DNA from: Variibacter gotjawalensis
GTDB lineage: Bacteria; Pseudomonadota; Alphaproteobacteria; Rhizobiales; Xanthobacteraceae
Direction: 5' to 3'
NCBI RefSeq assembly: GCF_002355335.1
Contig: NZ_AP014946.1
Location: forward strand, 2,557,501-2,621,500
DNA length: 64,000 nucleotides
The notes beneath the pieces are model-generated. The model was not told the origin of the DNA. It searched no databases and worked only from the letters and a program-made list of their open reading frames with translations. This document shows positions 51,686 to 60,206 of the stretch, piece after piece; within the stretch, counting starts at the first letter, position 1; each line of letters begins with the position of its first letter. The position numbers and the translations under genes are program-made.

Positions 51686-52564
51686 TCAGAACGTATTGTA
51701 GGATGTGCCCGGTCGTCCGCCGACGCGCTTGAAGCCCTGCGAGGCGGGCTCATAGCCGGCGCGGATCTGCATCGCCTGCGCGTATGAGCCGGCGGCTTTT
51801 TCCTTCTCGCCGAGCTTCTCGTAGGCGAGGGCGCGGCTCATCCAAGCTTGCAGATTACGGGGCTCGCGCTGCACGGCTTCGTCGAGGTCGCTCGCGGCCG
51901 CCTTGAAGTCGTTCGACGCCATGTAGCTCAAGCCGCGCGAGATGTGGGGCTCGGCATCGTTCGGCATTTGCGTGATCGCGGTCGAGAAATCGTCGATCGC
52001 GTAGTTGTGCTGCTTCTGCGATTGATAAAGGAGGCCGCGATTGAGATAGCCCTGGCCGTTCTGCGGTTGCAGTTGGATCGCCTTGTTGAGATCGTCGAAG
52101 GCCTGCTGCGGTTCGCCACGCAACCGATACGTGATGCCGCGGCCGAGATAAGCCGGAGCGTAAGTCGCATCGAGTTCGATGGCACGCGTGTAGTCCGCCA
52201 GCGCATTGTCGAAGCGCTTCATCTGCCGATAAACGAGACCGCGATTCGCATAGGCCTGCGCGTAGTTCGCGTCGATCGCGAGCGCCTGGTCGAAGTCGGC
52301 GAGGGCTTCCTGATACTTGCCGCTCTTGCCGAGCACGGTGCCGCGCACGTTGTACGCCTGCGGATCGCGCGGATTGCTTTTGATAACTTCGGTGAGCGAG
52401 GCGAGATTAGCGGGCGATCCGTCGGCGTTCTCATCCGATGCGGAAGGCGAGGGCGGAGAGCCGCCGAAGCCGCCGAGATTCGTGCTGATCGAACAGCCGC
52501 TCACCAGGAACGCAGCCCCGACGAAAGCCAGGGCACGCAGCGCGGGGCGAACGTTTGCGGTCAT
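51686..52564 (-). CDS. TPR-repeat lipoprotein
   Basis: Lipoprotein of 292 aa with a lipobox LVSGC (Cys24) and six or seven consecutive tetratricopeptide repeats (residues about 58-275), such as YQEALADFDQALAIDANYAQAYANRGLVYRQMKRFDNALADYTRAIELDATYAPAYLGRG. TPR arrays mediate protein binding; in this family the outer-membrane anchored form occurs in envelope assembly or division complexes, but the role here is unknown. The C-terminus ends in a short Gly-rich tail. It precedes the DUF2147 gene on the same strand, at 70 bases. Confidence 0.85.
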   Translation of the reverse strand: MTANVRPALRALAFVGAAFLVSGCSISTNLGGFGGSPPSPSASDENADGSPANLASLTEVIKSNPRDPQAYNVRGTVLGKSGKYQEALADFDQALAIDANYAQAYANRGLVYRQMKRFDNALADYTRAIELDATYAPAYLGRGITYRLRGEPQQAFDDLNKAIQLQPQNGQGYLNRGLLYQSQKQHNYAIDDFSTAITQMPNDAEPHISRGLSYMASNDFKAAASDLDEAVQREPRNLQAWMSRALAYEKLGEKEKAAGSYAQAMQIRAGYEPASQGFKRVGGRPGTSYNTF

Positions 52565-52638
52565 GCGTCGTGGTCCTCAACGACGCGCCACGTGAGCGCT
52601 GAATTCGGCTCTCTATGCGGAGCCGTAGTACCGCCGGT

Positions 52639-52875
52639 TTAGCGGCGAATTTCCGGCTTCGGCTTCGAAGGAATGAGACCTTCGCGCTGAGCGCGCTTGC
52701 GGGCCAGCTTGCGAGCGCGGCGAACGGCTTCAGCCTTCTCGCGGGCCTTCTTCTCGGACGGCTTTTCGTAATGGCCGCGGAGCTTCATCTCGCGGAAGAT
52801 GCCTTCACGCTGCATCTTCTTCTTGAGGGCCTTCAGAGCCTGGTCGACGTTATTGTCGCGAACGAGAACCTGCAC
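52639..52875 (-). CDS. rpsU: 30S ribosomal protein S21
   Basis: Small-subunit ribosomal protein, 78 aa, highly basic. The sequence [63 protein letters not shown] is the typical S21 core followed by a Lys/Arg-rich tail, as in other alphaproteobacteria. The start codon is a GTG at 52875, read as Met, with AAAAGGA about ten bases upstream. The gene stands as a single unit, with a 125-base gap up to vapC. Confidence 0.95.
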   Translation of the reverse strand: MQVLVRDNNVDQALKALKKKMQREGIFREMKLRGHYEKPSEKKAREKAEAVRRARKLARKRAQREGLIPSKPKPEIRR

Positions 52876-52999
52876 GCAGTGGCATCCTTTTAGTCAGAAT
52901 CGAGCAAATGGGATTTTGGCAACGAATCATCACGCGCCGCGTGTAGCGTCGTGCCAAGTTGGGCGGGTGAGTATCAGAACAGGCTGGGAATGTCTACGC

Positions 53000-53422
53000 C
53001 TACGCAAGATCCGTCAGCGCGAAATCGTTGCCTTTGTAGATCAGTCGTGTGCCCAGCGATTTGGCGCAGGCGTAGCTGAAACAGTCGCCGAAATTCAGGT
53101 CTGCCGCGTGCGCGACGGCTTTGCCATAACGGGCTGCAGCTTCCACCGCCAGCGTCCCGATTGACCCGGCGATCGGGACTTCCTCGGCGCCTAATTCGGC
53201 GAGCAAACCGTCAACTCGCTTGAGTGCCGTTTCGATCATTTCGGCAGCCGGTTTTCGGTTCGTTTCCAACGTCTTAGCGCGGGCGAGGCTGATTGCCGCT
53301 TCGTAGCGAGTCAGGGCGGAGAAGCGCAATTGCCCCTGAAACTCATCGAAGCGGTCGATCAGAGCGTCTGCGTCGGGTTCATCCAAGAGCACCGCGACGA
53401 GCGCGGACGCGTCGATAAACAT
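53000..53422 (-). CDS. vapC: VapC-type PIN-domain toxin
   Basis: Ribonuclease toxin, 140 aa. The PIN-domain acidic residues are in the start MFIDASALVAVLLDEPDA (Asp4), the RYEAAISLARA helix (Glu41) and DLNFGDCFSYACAKSLGTRLIYKGNDFALTDL (Asp). Such toxins cleave tRNA or rRNA; the target is not deducible. ATG starts exactly one base after the vapB stop, so the pair is co-translated. A C-terminal region is complete, so activity is likely intact. Confidence 0.88.
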   Translation of the reverse strand: MFIDASALVAVLLDEPDADALIDRFDEFQGQLRFSALTRYEAAISLARAKTLETNRKPAAEMIETALKRVDGLLAELGAEEVPIAGSIGTLAVEAAARYGKAVAHAADLNFGDCFSYACAKSLGTRLIYKGNDFALTDLA

Positions 53423-53668
53423 CTACGCGTCGCCCCACATTTTGTCTGTGAAGGCCTTTATATCGAAGGCAGAGTCTGTTGGCCCCATATCGCGAACGTC
53501 GGCTTGGATTTTGGCGATTCGGTGCCGCAGCGGGATGGTCTTTTTTGCCCGAGCCAGCTCATTTTGCAGGGCGATGCGCACCGCAGCCGCCTTCGTTCGC
53601 GTTTTCAGGACGCGTTGCAGGTCTTTGGCGAGGGAATCGGCCTCATCGTCATTGACGTAGAGCGGCAT
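53423..53668 (-). CDS. vapB: VapB-type antitoxin, PSK family
   Basis: Antitoxin of 81 aa: MPLYVNDDEADSLAKDLQRVLKTRTKAAAVRIALQNELAR is the ribbon-helix-helix-like DNA-binding start of the Rv0623/PSK group, and the KTIPLRHRIAKIQADVRDMGPTDSAFDIKAFTDKMWGDA tail binds the toxin. The start at 53668 has AGG eight bases upstream; an upstream reading to 53695 is not supported. TGATATC repeats sit directly upstream and suggest autoregulation. It is downstream of purK on the same strand. Confidence 0.87.
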   Translation of the reverse strand: MPLYVNDDEADSLAKDLQRVLKTRTKAAAVRIALQNELARAKKTIPLRHRIAKIQADVRDMGPTDSAFDIKAFTDKMWGDA

Positions 53669-53677
53669 AGGTCGACC

Positions 53678-53720
53678 TGATATCGATTGAACCATATCAA
53701 TATATCATCAAAGTGATATC
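53678..53720 (-). promoter_or_regulatory. TGATATC direct repeats, vapBC operator candidate
   Basis: TGATATC occurs at 53678-53684 and 53714-53720 with further imperfect repeats (ccatatcaatatatcatca) between. The block lies 10-52 bases upstream of vapB and starts directly after the purK stop codon, so it probably contains the promoter and the VapBC binding sites. It is strikingly AT-rich relative to its neighbours. Confidence 0.55.
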
Positions 53721-53722
53721 AA

Positions 53723-54832
53723 TCAAGACTTTTGAGGCAGGACCCGGTTCACGTGGCCCATTTTGCGGCCTTCGCGGACGGCGCCCTTGCCGTAGAGATG
53801 GACCGAAGCGCCGGGTTCGGCGAGATACCGCGCGTAATCCTCGACCTCCGACCCGAGCAGGTTGATCATCTCGGTCGGGCCATGGCGCAGCGGCTTGCCG
53901 AGCGGCCAGCCCGCGATGGCCCGGATATGCTGCTCGAACTGGGAGACGGTGGCGCCGTCCTGCGTCCAATGCCCCGAATTGTGGACGCGCGGGGCGATTT
54001 CGTTGACGAGCACCCGTTCGCGGCCGCCGTCCTCGACCAGGAACAGCTCGACCGCGAAGACCCCGACATAGTGGAAAGCGTCAGCGATCTTGCGCGCAAT
54101 CTCGATCGCCTCGGCATGCGCCTCGGGCGAGATTCGCGCCGGTACGCGCGACACCTTGAGAATGTGGTTCTGGTGCTCGTTCTCGGTGACGTCGAAGCAC
54201 TCGATTTGGCCGGCCGCATTACGGGCCGCCACCACCGACATCTCGCAACGGAAGGTGACGAATCCTTCGAGCACGCAAGGCTGTCCGCCGAGGTCTTCCC
54301 AAATCAGATTGAGATCGGCGTCCGAGAGCGGCGCGTCGCCGCGCAGCATCATCTGGCCTTTACCGTCATAGCCGAAGCGGCGGGTCTTGATGACCGACGG
54401 GCGGCCGATCTTCTCGATCGCGCCGCGCAAATCCGCGCGGGTCTCGACATTCGCGTAGGGCGCAACGCCGATGCCGAGGCCGGTGATGAAATCCTTCTCG
54501 CTCAGGCGGTCCTGCGTGATCGCGAGGACTTCCGGGTTCGGCAGCACAGCCTTGCGCGCCGAAAGGAAGACGGCCGTCTCAGCCGGAATGTTCTCGAACT
54601 CGTAGGTGACGACGTCGACGTCGTTGGCGAAGCGGTCGAGCGCTTCGGTGTCCGTGTAGTCGGCGACGGTCGTGCGGTGCACGACGTCGAAGGCCGGCGA
54701 GGCCGGATCGGGCGACATGATGTGGCACTTGAGGCCAAGCTTGGCTGCGGCGAGCGCCAGCATGCGGCCGAGCTGACCGCCGCCCAAGATCCCGATGGTG
54801 GCGTCGGGGCCGAGACGCGGCGGCGGCTTCAT
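53723..54832 (-). CDS. purK: 5-(carboxyamino)imidazole ribonucleotide synthase
   Basis: ATP-grasp enzyme that makes N5-carboxyaminoimidazole ribonucleotide in purine synthesis, 369 aa. Motifs: N-terminal [53 protein letters not shown] (glycine-rich loop), and [25 protein letters not shown] with the catalytic metal residues. The start overlaps the purE stop as ATGA. The end is only 54 bases from vapB. All conserved parts are in place. Confidence 0.95.
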   Translation of the reverse strand: MKPPPRLGPDATIGILGGGQLGRMLALAAAKLGLKCHIMSPDPASPAFDVVHRTTVADYTDTEALDRFANDVDVVTYEFENIPAETAVFLSARKAVLPNPEVLAITQDRLSEKDFITGLGIGVAPYANVETRADLRGAIEKIGRPSVIKTRRFGYDGKGQMMLRGDAPLSDADLNLIWEDLGGQPCVLEGFVTFRCEMSVVAARNAAGQIECFDVTENEHQNHILKVSRVPARISPEAHAEAIEIARKIADAFHYVGVFAVELFLVEDGGRERVLVNEIAPRVHNSGHWTQDGATVSQFEQHIRAIAGWPLGKPLRHGPTEMINLLGSEVEDYARYLAEPGASVHLYGKGAVREGRKMGHVNRVLPQKS

Positions 54833-55320
54833 GCGCCGTCCACCGGACGTTCCGCGATGCCGGCCGTCTGCTTCGAGCGATAATCGTCCAGCCGGTCCGC
54901 GAGCTTCTTATCATGCAGCGCGAGCACGCTTGCGGCGAGCAGCGCGGCGTTGACGGCGCCGGCGCGGCCGATGGCGAGCGTGCCGACTGGGATGCCGGCC
55001 GGCATCTGGACGATCGAGTGCAGCGAGTCGACGCCGGAAAGCGCCTTCGACTCGACCGGCACGCCGAGCACGGGGAGGGGCGTGAGAGAGGCCGTCATGC
55101 CGGGCAGATGCGCAGCGCCGCCGGCGCCTGCGATGATCACCTGGAAGCCTTCGGCTTTGGCGCCCTTGGCGAACTTGTAGAGACGGTCAGGCGTGCGGTG
55201 GGCCGAAACGATCCGTGCGTCATAAGCGACGCCGAGCGCATCGAGCGTGTCGGCGGCGTGCTTGAGCGTCGCCCAATCCGACTGGCTTCCCATGATGATG
55301 GCAACCGGCGTCCCGGCCAT
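54829..55320 (-). CDS. purE: N5-carboxyaminoimidazole ribonucleotide mutase
   Basis: Class I PurE mutase, 163 aa, converts the PurK product to CAIR. The MGSQSDW substrate loop, [16 protein letters not shown] and [57 protein letters not shown] are intact. ATG at 55320 fits class I length and has GGGGAG eight bases upstream; 25 extra upstream codons fall in the leader hairpins. purE and purK overlap by four bases and form an operon. Confidence 0.96.
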   Translation of the reverse strand: MAGTPVAIIMGSQSDWATLKHAADTLDALGVAYDARIVSAHRTPDRLYKFAKGAKAEGFQVIIAGAGGAAHLPGMTASLTPLPVLGVPVESKALSGVDSLHSIVQMPAGIPVGTLAIGRAGAVNAALLAASVLALHDKKLADRLDDYRSKQTAGIAERPVDGA

Positions 55321-55337
55321 AGATAAAAGCTCCCCGA

Positions 55338-55393
55338 GAGCATTCTTCCGAAGGAAAATGCTCAGCTCAAAAGATGGAGCCGTATGCGGCTCC
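55338..55393 (-). promoter_or_regulatory. Two tandem hairpins in the purEK leader
   Basis: On the minus strand the leader first folds as GGAGCCG-CATA-CGGCTCC (55393-55376), followed by a U-containing stretch, then as GAGCATT-(TTCC-TTC-GGAA)-AATGCTC-type arms (55363-55338), ending 13 bases from the purE ribosome site. The T run after the first hairpin makes an attenuation device possible. I see no known purine-riboswitch core, so its trigger is unknown. The second hairpin may be a shortened family E palindrome. Confidence 0.45.
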
Positions 55394-55479
55394 AAAACGG
55401 AAGCGGCGCATTATAGGAACGGTTTCACCTGAGGCAAGGACGCTGGCTGCGTTATCCCGCACATGCCTAACAGGCGATT

Positions 55480-55686
55480 CTAGGCGATGATGTCGGGCGT
55501 TATCTGGTTTTCGACGAAGCGGATCCGGTCGCGCAGAAACAATTTTCGTTTCTTGAAACGTTGCACCTGCAAGATGTCCGAGCCGGGAGCGTCTTGCAGC
55601 GCTTCGATTGCAGTATCGAGATCGCGATGCTCCTGCCGAAGGCGCGACAATTCGACCTCCAACTCACGCAACTCGTCTTTCGTCAT
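55480..55686 (-). CDS. YdcH family protein (DUF465)
   Basis: Short helical protein, 68 aa: MTKDELRELEVELSRLRQEHRDLDTAIEALQDAPGSDILQVQRFKKRKLFLRDRIRFVENQITPDIIA. Two amphipathic helices joined by the DxLxxQRFKKRKLxLRDxI block match DUF465, whose function is unknown. The ATG at 55686 is preceded by gcgag; a GTG four codons earlier is possible. A second YdcH-like gene lies divergently 184 bases away. Confidence 0.85.
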   Translation of the reverse strand: MTKDELRELEVELSRLRQEHRDLDTAIEALQDAPGSDILQVQRFKKRKLFLRDRIRFVENQITPDIIA

Positions 55687-55869
55687 GTCTCGCCGCACTT
55701 GCCCTAAAATCGAGTGATTCCAATATTGCGCGACTACGAGGCGTCCACAACAGGTCGCGTTAACTTGAGCGGTATTTTGCTGCGTCGCAATGTCATTCTT
55801 TGTCGACAGAGTCGCTGAGAGGTGTACACTTTCATCGTAGCTTCAACGTAGCGAAAGGAGACATCCAGC

Positions 55870-56055
55870 ATGTCAATTCAATCGCATCTTGCGGAGCTCG
55901 AGAGACGGCACCAAGCTCTGGAAGATGAACTTTCCGACGCAATGGCGCATCCCTCGACCGACGACTCCACAATTGCGGGCCTGAAGCGCAAAAAACTTCA
56001 AGTAAAAGATCAAATTGAACGGGTCCGGCTCGAAGCCAGCGAAACCGTCCACTAG
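55870..56055 (+). CDS. YdcH family protein (DUF465), second copy
   Basis: A 61-aa all-helical protein: LAELERRHQALEDELSDAMAHPSTDDSTIAGLKRKKLQVKDQIERVRLE. The LKRKKLxxKDxI core is the DUF465 pattern. AGGAG sits nine bases before the ATG, and an intrinsic terminator follows directly. The two paralogs face away from each other across 184 bases that include the promoter for both. Only 10-15 of the core positions agree, so they are old paralogs. Confidence 0.88.
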   Translation: MSIQSHLAELERRHQALEDELSDAMAHPSTDDSTIAGLKRKKLQVKDQIERVRLEASETVH

Positions 56056-56063
56056 TTGGTGAA

Positions 56064-56094
56064 GCGCTGCGGCACCCGCGGCGCTTTTTGTTTT
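56064..56094 (+). terminator. Rho-independent terminator of the second YdcH gene
   Basis: GCGCTGCGG (56064-56072) pairs with CCGCGGCGC (56076-56084) with one G-T wobble around a CAC loop and is followed by TTTTTGTTTT (56085-56094). Nine pairs and a T-rich tail give a confident terminator. Confidence 0.88.
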
Positions 56095-56132
56095 ATGGCT
56101 TGATGGGAGCCGGCGCGTTTTGCCGGTAGGCC

Positions 56133-56321
56133 GTGAGTTTATTCAATCGATACGCGCGTTTTCTCGGAGCGGTGCGGGACGAATTCACTTTCGTCTCGTG
56201 GCGCTCCGCGGAACGTTCATTTGAAGAAGCGCAGATCGACGCGCAGCCGGATGTTCATCCGTCGGTTTTTGTCGAAGCCGCAAGTTTCCCGGAAGCTTCG
56301 TACTCACCCACCGAGCGCTGA
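56133..56321 (+). CDS. Hypothetical 62-aa protein
   Basis: A short open frame from GTG 56133: MSLFNRYARFLGAVRDEFTFVSWRSAERSFEEAQIDAQPDVHPSVFVEAASFPEASYSPTER. It begins right after a promoter-like gap, and GGTAGG lies about three bases before the start. No domain is recognised. Possibly real because it has mixed charge and no neighbour on the opposite strand, but the support is thin. Confidence 0.35.
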   Translation: MSLFNRYARFLGAVRDEFTFVSWRSAERSFEEAQIDAQPDVHPSVFVEAASFPEASYSPTER

Positions 56322-56431
56322 CAGCACGCTCCACCAGCATCCACACGCAGCACCGCGCTCTTGTCATCGCCTCGTCCTTTGAGGCAATGGTTGAGCGCAA
56401 GAAAAAATCGCGCCGTGCGTGAGGAAACGCT

Positions 56432-58051
56432 GTGGACCAATACGATTACATTGTTGTCGGCGCCGGCAGCGCCGGGTGTGTGCTCGCGGCTCGCCTGAGC
56501 GAAGACCCGCGCAACAAAGTGCTGCTGCTCGAAGCGGGCGGCAAGGACCGCAATCTCTGGATCCACGTGCCGCTCGGCTACGGCAAGCTGTTCAACAACC
56601 CGAATGTGAATTGGCTCTACAACACGGAGCCGGAGCCGGAGCTCAACAATCGCCAGATCATTCAGCCGCGCGGCAAAGTGCTCGGCGGCTCGTCGTCGAT
56701 CAACGGCCTTCTGTATCTGCGCGGTCAGCCCGAGGACTACAACCACTGGCGCCAGCTCGGCAACGCGGGCTGGAGCTTCGACGATGTGCTTCCGTATTTC
56801 CGCAAGGCTGAGGATCAGCAGCGCGGCGCGGATCGCCTGCACGGCAAGGGTGGACCACTCGCGGTCTCCGACGTCTCCGAACCGCATCCTCTGTGCGAAG
56901 CCTTCATCGACGCGTCGCAGCAAGCGGGGCATCCGCGCAACGACGACTTCAACGGCGAGACGCAAGAGGGCGCCGGTTACTTCCAGCTGACCGCACGCAA
57001 CGGGCGCCGTTGCTCGACGGCCGTCGGCTATCTGCGTCCCGCACGCTCGCGCACAAACCTGCGCGTTGAGCCGCACGCGCAGACATCGCGCATTCTTTTC
57101 GAGGGACGCCGCGCCGTCGGCGTCGAATACATTCAGGACGGCGTGAAGAAGATCGCGCGAGCGGGACGCGAAGTCGTGCTATCGGCCGGTGCATTCGGCT
57201 CGCCGCAAATCCTCGAACTCTCCGGCGTCGGCGATCCGGACATTCTGCAGCAACACGGCATCCCGATCGTCGCCGAGATGAAGGGCGTCGGCGACGACCT
57301 GCAGGATCATTTTCAAGTCCGCATGGCGTATCGCTGCACAGAAGCGATCACGATGAACGACGTGATCAATTCGTGGACGCAGAGCGTCGTGCACGGGCTA
57401 CGCTACATCTTCCAGCGCAAGGGAATGCTGACGATAGGCGCCGGTTACGCAGGCGGTTTTTTCAAAACGGATCGTTCGCTCGAGACGCCGGACGTGCAGG
57501 CGCACTTCATCATCTTTTCGTCGGATCGCACCGGCGTTGCGCTGCATCCGTTCCCGGGCTTCATCGCGTCGATCTGTCAGCTGCGGCCGGAGAGCCGTGG
57601 CACCTCGCATATCAAGTCGAATAATCCCCTCGACGCGCCGGCCATTCGCCCGCGCTATCTCTCGGCGCCGGTCGATCGGGACGTGACGGTCGCGGGCCTG
57701 AAGCTGCTGCGCAAGATCATGGCGCAGCCCGCGATGGCGCGGTACATCGCGGAAGAGCGCACGCCCGGCGTGGACAAGAACAGCGATGCGGAATTGCTCG
57801 CCTACGCGCGCGAAGTCGGTTCGACGATTTTCCACCCGACGTCGACATGCCGCATGGGTTCAGACACACGAGCCGTCGTCGACGAGCGTTTGCGCGTGCA
57901 TGGCTTTGAAGGTTTGCGTGTCGCCGACGGCTCGATCATGCCGACTGTCGTCTCCGGCAACACCAATGCGGGCATCGTGATGATCGGCGAGAAGTGCGCC
58001 GACATGATGCTGCAGGATGCGAAAGCCGCAATGAGCGCCAGAGCGGCTTAG
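56432..58051 (+). CDS. GMC family FAD-dependent oxidoreductase (choline dehydrogenase-like)
   Basis: Flavoprotein alcohol dehydrogenase of the glucose-methanol-choline family, 539 aa. The FAD dinucleotide fold starts DYIVVGAGSAGCVLAARLSED (Gly10, Gly12, Gly15), then GGSSSINGLLYLRG, and near the C-terminus the catalytic FHPTSTCRMG His with GNTNAGIVMIGEKCADMM. The second active-site residue is Asn, as in many bacterial members. It oxidises primary alcohols, but the substrate is unknown. GTG at 56432 has GAGGAAA six bases upstream. Membrane helices are absent. Confidence 0.9.
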   Translation: MDQYDYIVVGAGSAGCVLAARLSEDPRNKVLLLEAGGKDRNLWIHVPLGYGKLFNNPNVNWLYNTEPEPELNNRQIIQPRGKVLGGSSSINGLLYLRGQPEDYNHWRQLGNAGWSFDDVLPYFRKAEDQQRGADRLHGKGGPLAVSDVSEPHPLCEAFIDASQQAGHPRNDDFNGETQEGAGYFQLTARNGRRCSTAVGYLRPARSRTNLRVEPHAQTSRILFEGRRAVGVEYIQDGVKKIARAGREVVLSAGAFGSPQILELSGVGDPDILQQHGIPIVAEMKGVGDDLQDHFQVRMAYRCTEAITMNDVINSWTQSVVHGLRYIFQRKGMLTIGAGYAGGFFKTDRSLETPDVQAHFIIFSSDRTGVALHPFPGFIASICQLRPESRGTSHIKSNNPLDAPAIRPRYLSAPVDRDVTVAGLKLLRKIMAQPAMARYIAEERTPGVDKNSDAELLAYAREVGSTIFHPTSTCRMGSDTRAVVDERLRVHGFEGLRVADGSIMPTVVSGNTNAGIVMIGEKCADMMLQDAKAAMSARAA

Positions 58052-58215
58052 GTTTACGTCGATCAGCGTACGTTGCGGCGCATCGTCGCCGTCATCGTGC
58101 AGAAATGTTGAGGGGCGAAGCTTGCCCCGAAATTGCCACGAGCGTCCTTAAAACGCGGTGTCTCTTCAGGGCATGTTGGCGGACGGCTCAGAATCAAAAA
58201 ACTCTAGGAGCAAGA

Positions 58216-58710
58216 ATGAAGACCCGTCTTAAGGGGCCACTCGCCGTCGTTTTGTCTCTCACCGTTTTTGGCCACGCTGCCGTCGCGCAGAAAATCGGTC
58301 AGCAAAATTCCCCGCAGCCGCAGCAGGCACAAGCACAACCCGCACAGGGGCAGCCTGCACAGCAGCAAGACGAACTCGGTCCCGTCGTCGGTGATGGCAA
58401 GATCAGAGTCGCGCCGCAAATGCGCGTCGGCCAGAAGACCACGGCGTCCTTCAGCGATTTTCCGGATCCGGGCGAGGGCGATCAACTGGTTGTCGTGTCG
58501 GCCGGTGCGCCGGACAACATCACGTCGAATTCCTCCGGCGAAAAGCCGCTCGCTTACACATACGCGGGCAGCCGTTGGATCATCGATAACGGCTGGGAAA
58601 TCGGGCCTTTTGCGCCTGGCCGCTACGAAGTCCGTTGGTTGACTCAGCTCTACAACAACGAGAAGAAACTCGAAGTCGGCGCGCGCGCGCAGTTCTCCGT
58701 CCGCCGATGA
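58216..58710 (+). CDS. Secreted protein with Gln/Ala/Pro-rich N-terminus
   Basis: Exported protein of 164 aa. A signal peptide (residues 1-24, ending AVA) is followed by a QPQQAQAQPAQGQPAQQQ-type low-complexity stretch (28-52), then a compact ~110-residue beta-rich domain (RVAPQMRVGQKTTASFSDFPDPGEGDQLVVVSAGAPDN). GGAG is five bases before the ATG at 58216. The stop overlaps the next start as ATGA, so the two secreted proteins are coupled. No family is recognised; an envelope role is likely. Confidence 0.75.
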   Translation: MKTRLKGPLAVVLSLTVFGHAAVAQKIGQQNSPQPQQAQAQPAQGQPAQQQDELGPVVGDGKIRVAPQMRVGQKTTASFSDFPDPGEGDQLVVVSAGAPDNITSNSSGEKPLAYTYAGSRWIIDNGWEIGPFAPGRYEVRWLTQLYNNEKKLEVGARAQFSVRR

Positions 58711-59507
58711 TCGAAACATTGAGCGCGCGCGTCTCGCGCGCGTTGCTGATCGCCGCTGCGCTGTTCGCGGCCGATCACGCATGGGCCGACGTGCCACAAG
58801 TGCGCGTCACCGCGACAAAGAAGAATTTTCACGCCACCGATCGTGTCGGCGTGGAAATCGACACGCGCGCGTTTCGCGATGGCTCGAACTATCGGCTGAT
58901 CGTCGTGCCCGCCGGCAGCCCCGATCCGATTCCGAATGCAAACGAGTTCGCGCTCGCGAGCACGTCGGTGCGCGGTGGTCTCGTTCGGCTCACGCTACCG
59001 CCGGGGCCGCCCGGCGCGTCGGAGATTCGCCTCTACTACATCCCGCTCGACTCATCGCGCTTCGCGGTTGCGGGCAGGGCGGCAGTCGAGATCGGTCCGC
59101 GCACGCCGAATGCGACGCTCGCGCATGATCTCACCAACGAGGCGAAGGCTCTCGGACCGGTGCGCTTCGAAGCGAAGTATCGCGACCAGCCGTTCAACAT
59201 GGAAGGGCAGTTCCTCCGCGTTGAAACGCGCACGGCGGGACCGACCTGGGAAGCGATCATCGCGCGCACCTACAAAGGGCCGCGCGACTATATGGCGATG
59301 TACATCGGCCACCTCGGCACCGAGAAGCGCGCCGATGGTCCGATCGAAGTGCTGTGCTTGATGGATGCGGAGAACAAGAAGAATATCGACCGCGCTGCGC
59401 AACTCAATCCGGGCGATCCGGTTCTGCTGCACGGGCACGCGACCCACTGGGGCCGCGTTTACGAGAGCCAGGTCGTCATATTCGATCGCTGCGTCTTCGC
59501 GAAGTGA
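58707..59507 (+). CDS. Secreted Ig-like/beta-sandwich protein, coupled to upstream gene
   Basis: Exported protein of 266 aa, with a signal peptide ending AWA (residue 27). The mature part has a strand-rich N-terminal domain (VTATKKNFHATDRVGVEIDTRAFRDGSNYRLIVVPAGSPDP) and a C-terminal part with a LLHGHATHWGRVYESQVVIFDRCVFAK end. Both halves look like beta sandwiches. I do not recognise a family, though the topology of the first half echoes extracellular matrix or chaperone-type Ig folds. The start overlaps the upstream gene by four bases. It ends with no gap to the convergent GST stop codon. Confidence 0.75.
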   Translation: MIETLSARVSRALLIAAALFAADHAWADVPQVRVTATKKNFHATDRVGVEIDTRAFRDGSNYRLIVVPAGSPDPIPNANEFALASTSVRGGLVRLTLPPGPPGASEIRLYYIPLDSSRFAVAGRAAVEIGPRTPNATLAHDLTNEAKALGPVRFEAKYRDQPFNMEGQFLRVETRTAGPTWEAIIARTYKGPRDYMAMYIGHLGTEKRADGPIEVLCLMDAENKKNIDRAAQLNPGDPVLLHGHATHWGRVYESQVVIFDRCVFAK

Positions 59508-60113
59508 TTAGGCCTCGACCGTGACGTAGCGCGGCGTTGCGGCAACGCGTTTCAGCCATCGCGAGATGGCTGGAAATTGCGCGAGATCGTAGCCGCCGAG
59601 ATGCGCCATGTGCGTATAGGCATAAAGCGCGATGTCGGCGATCGAATAGGCGTTGCCGGCGAGCCAGTCGCTGTCGGCAAGCCGCTTCTCCATGACGGCC
59701 AGCGCCCGGTTTCCGGCCTCCAGCGTCTGCGCGAGACGCTCGGGCGTCGCCTGCGCCTTGCGCTCCGGATAGACGAGGATCGCGCGGCGCACCGCGATCG
59801 CCGGCTCATGGCTGTATTGTTCGAAGAACAGCCACTCGTACATCTTGGCGCGGTCGTAGGCGTCCCGCGGGATGAAGTCCGTGCCTTCCGCGCAGTGAAG
59901 CAGGATCGCGTTCGACTCGCCGAGATAGCGGCCGTCGTCGAGCCGTACGGTCGGCACTTTGCCGATCGGGTTGCGGGCGAGGAAGTCGTCCTTGCGAGTC
60001 GACCCGTCGAGCGATGAGACTTGCACAGTCTCGAACGGCTTGCCGAGTTGCGACAGCAGCAGGCGGACCTTGTAGCAATTCCCGGAGTCGTGCTGTTCGT
60101 AAAGCGTGATCAT
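59508..60113 (-). CDS. Glutathione S-transferase family protein
   Basis: Cytosolic GST, 201 aa. The thioredoxin-like N-terminal domain (MITLYEQHDSGNCYKVRLLLSQLGKPFETVQVSSLDG) has Ser10 and Cys13 in the SGNCYK catalytic region, and the NPIGKVPTVRLDDGRYLGESNAIL cis-Pro block. The helical C-terminal domain includes DWLAGNAYSIADIALYAYTHM, the conserved N-capping box. It detoxifies electrophiles with glutathione or acts in ring-fission pathways. Its stop codon abuts that of the convergent secreted protein gene. Confidence 0.9.
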   Translation of the reverse strand: MITLYEQHDSGNCYKVRLLLSQLGKPFETVQVSSLDGSTRKDDFLARNPIGKVPTVRLDDGRYLGESNAILLHCAEGTDFIPRDAYDRAKMYEWLFFEQYSHEPAIAVRRAILVYPERKAQATPERLAQTLEAGNRALAVMEKRLADSDWLAGNAYSIADIALYAYTHMAHLGGYDLAQFPAISRWLKRVAATPRYVTVEA

Positions 60114-60206
60114 GCTGGCTCCCTTTTGCCGGCATCAGGGCATGCGGAGTTTACGCGGACCAACGACAAATTTTGATGGAATGCTTCAGCCGAAGTTATG
60201 GCCTCG

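Noticed and set aside
55321-55400. Purine riboswitch in the purEK leader
   Set aside because: No conserved three-way junction core is visible; only two simple hairpins are seen.
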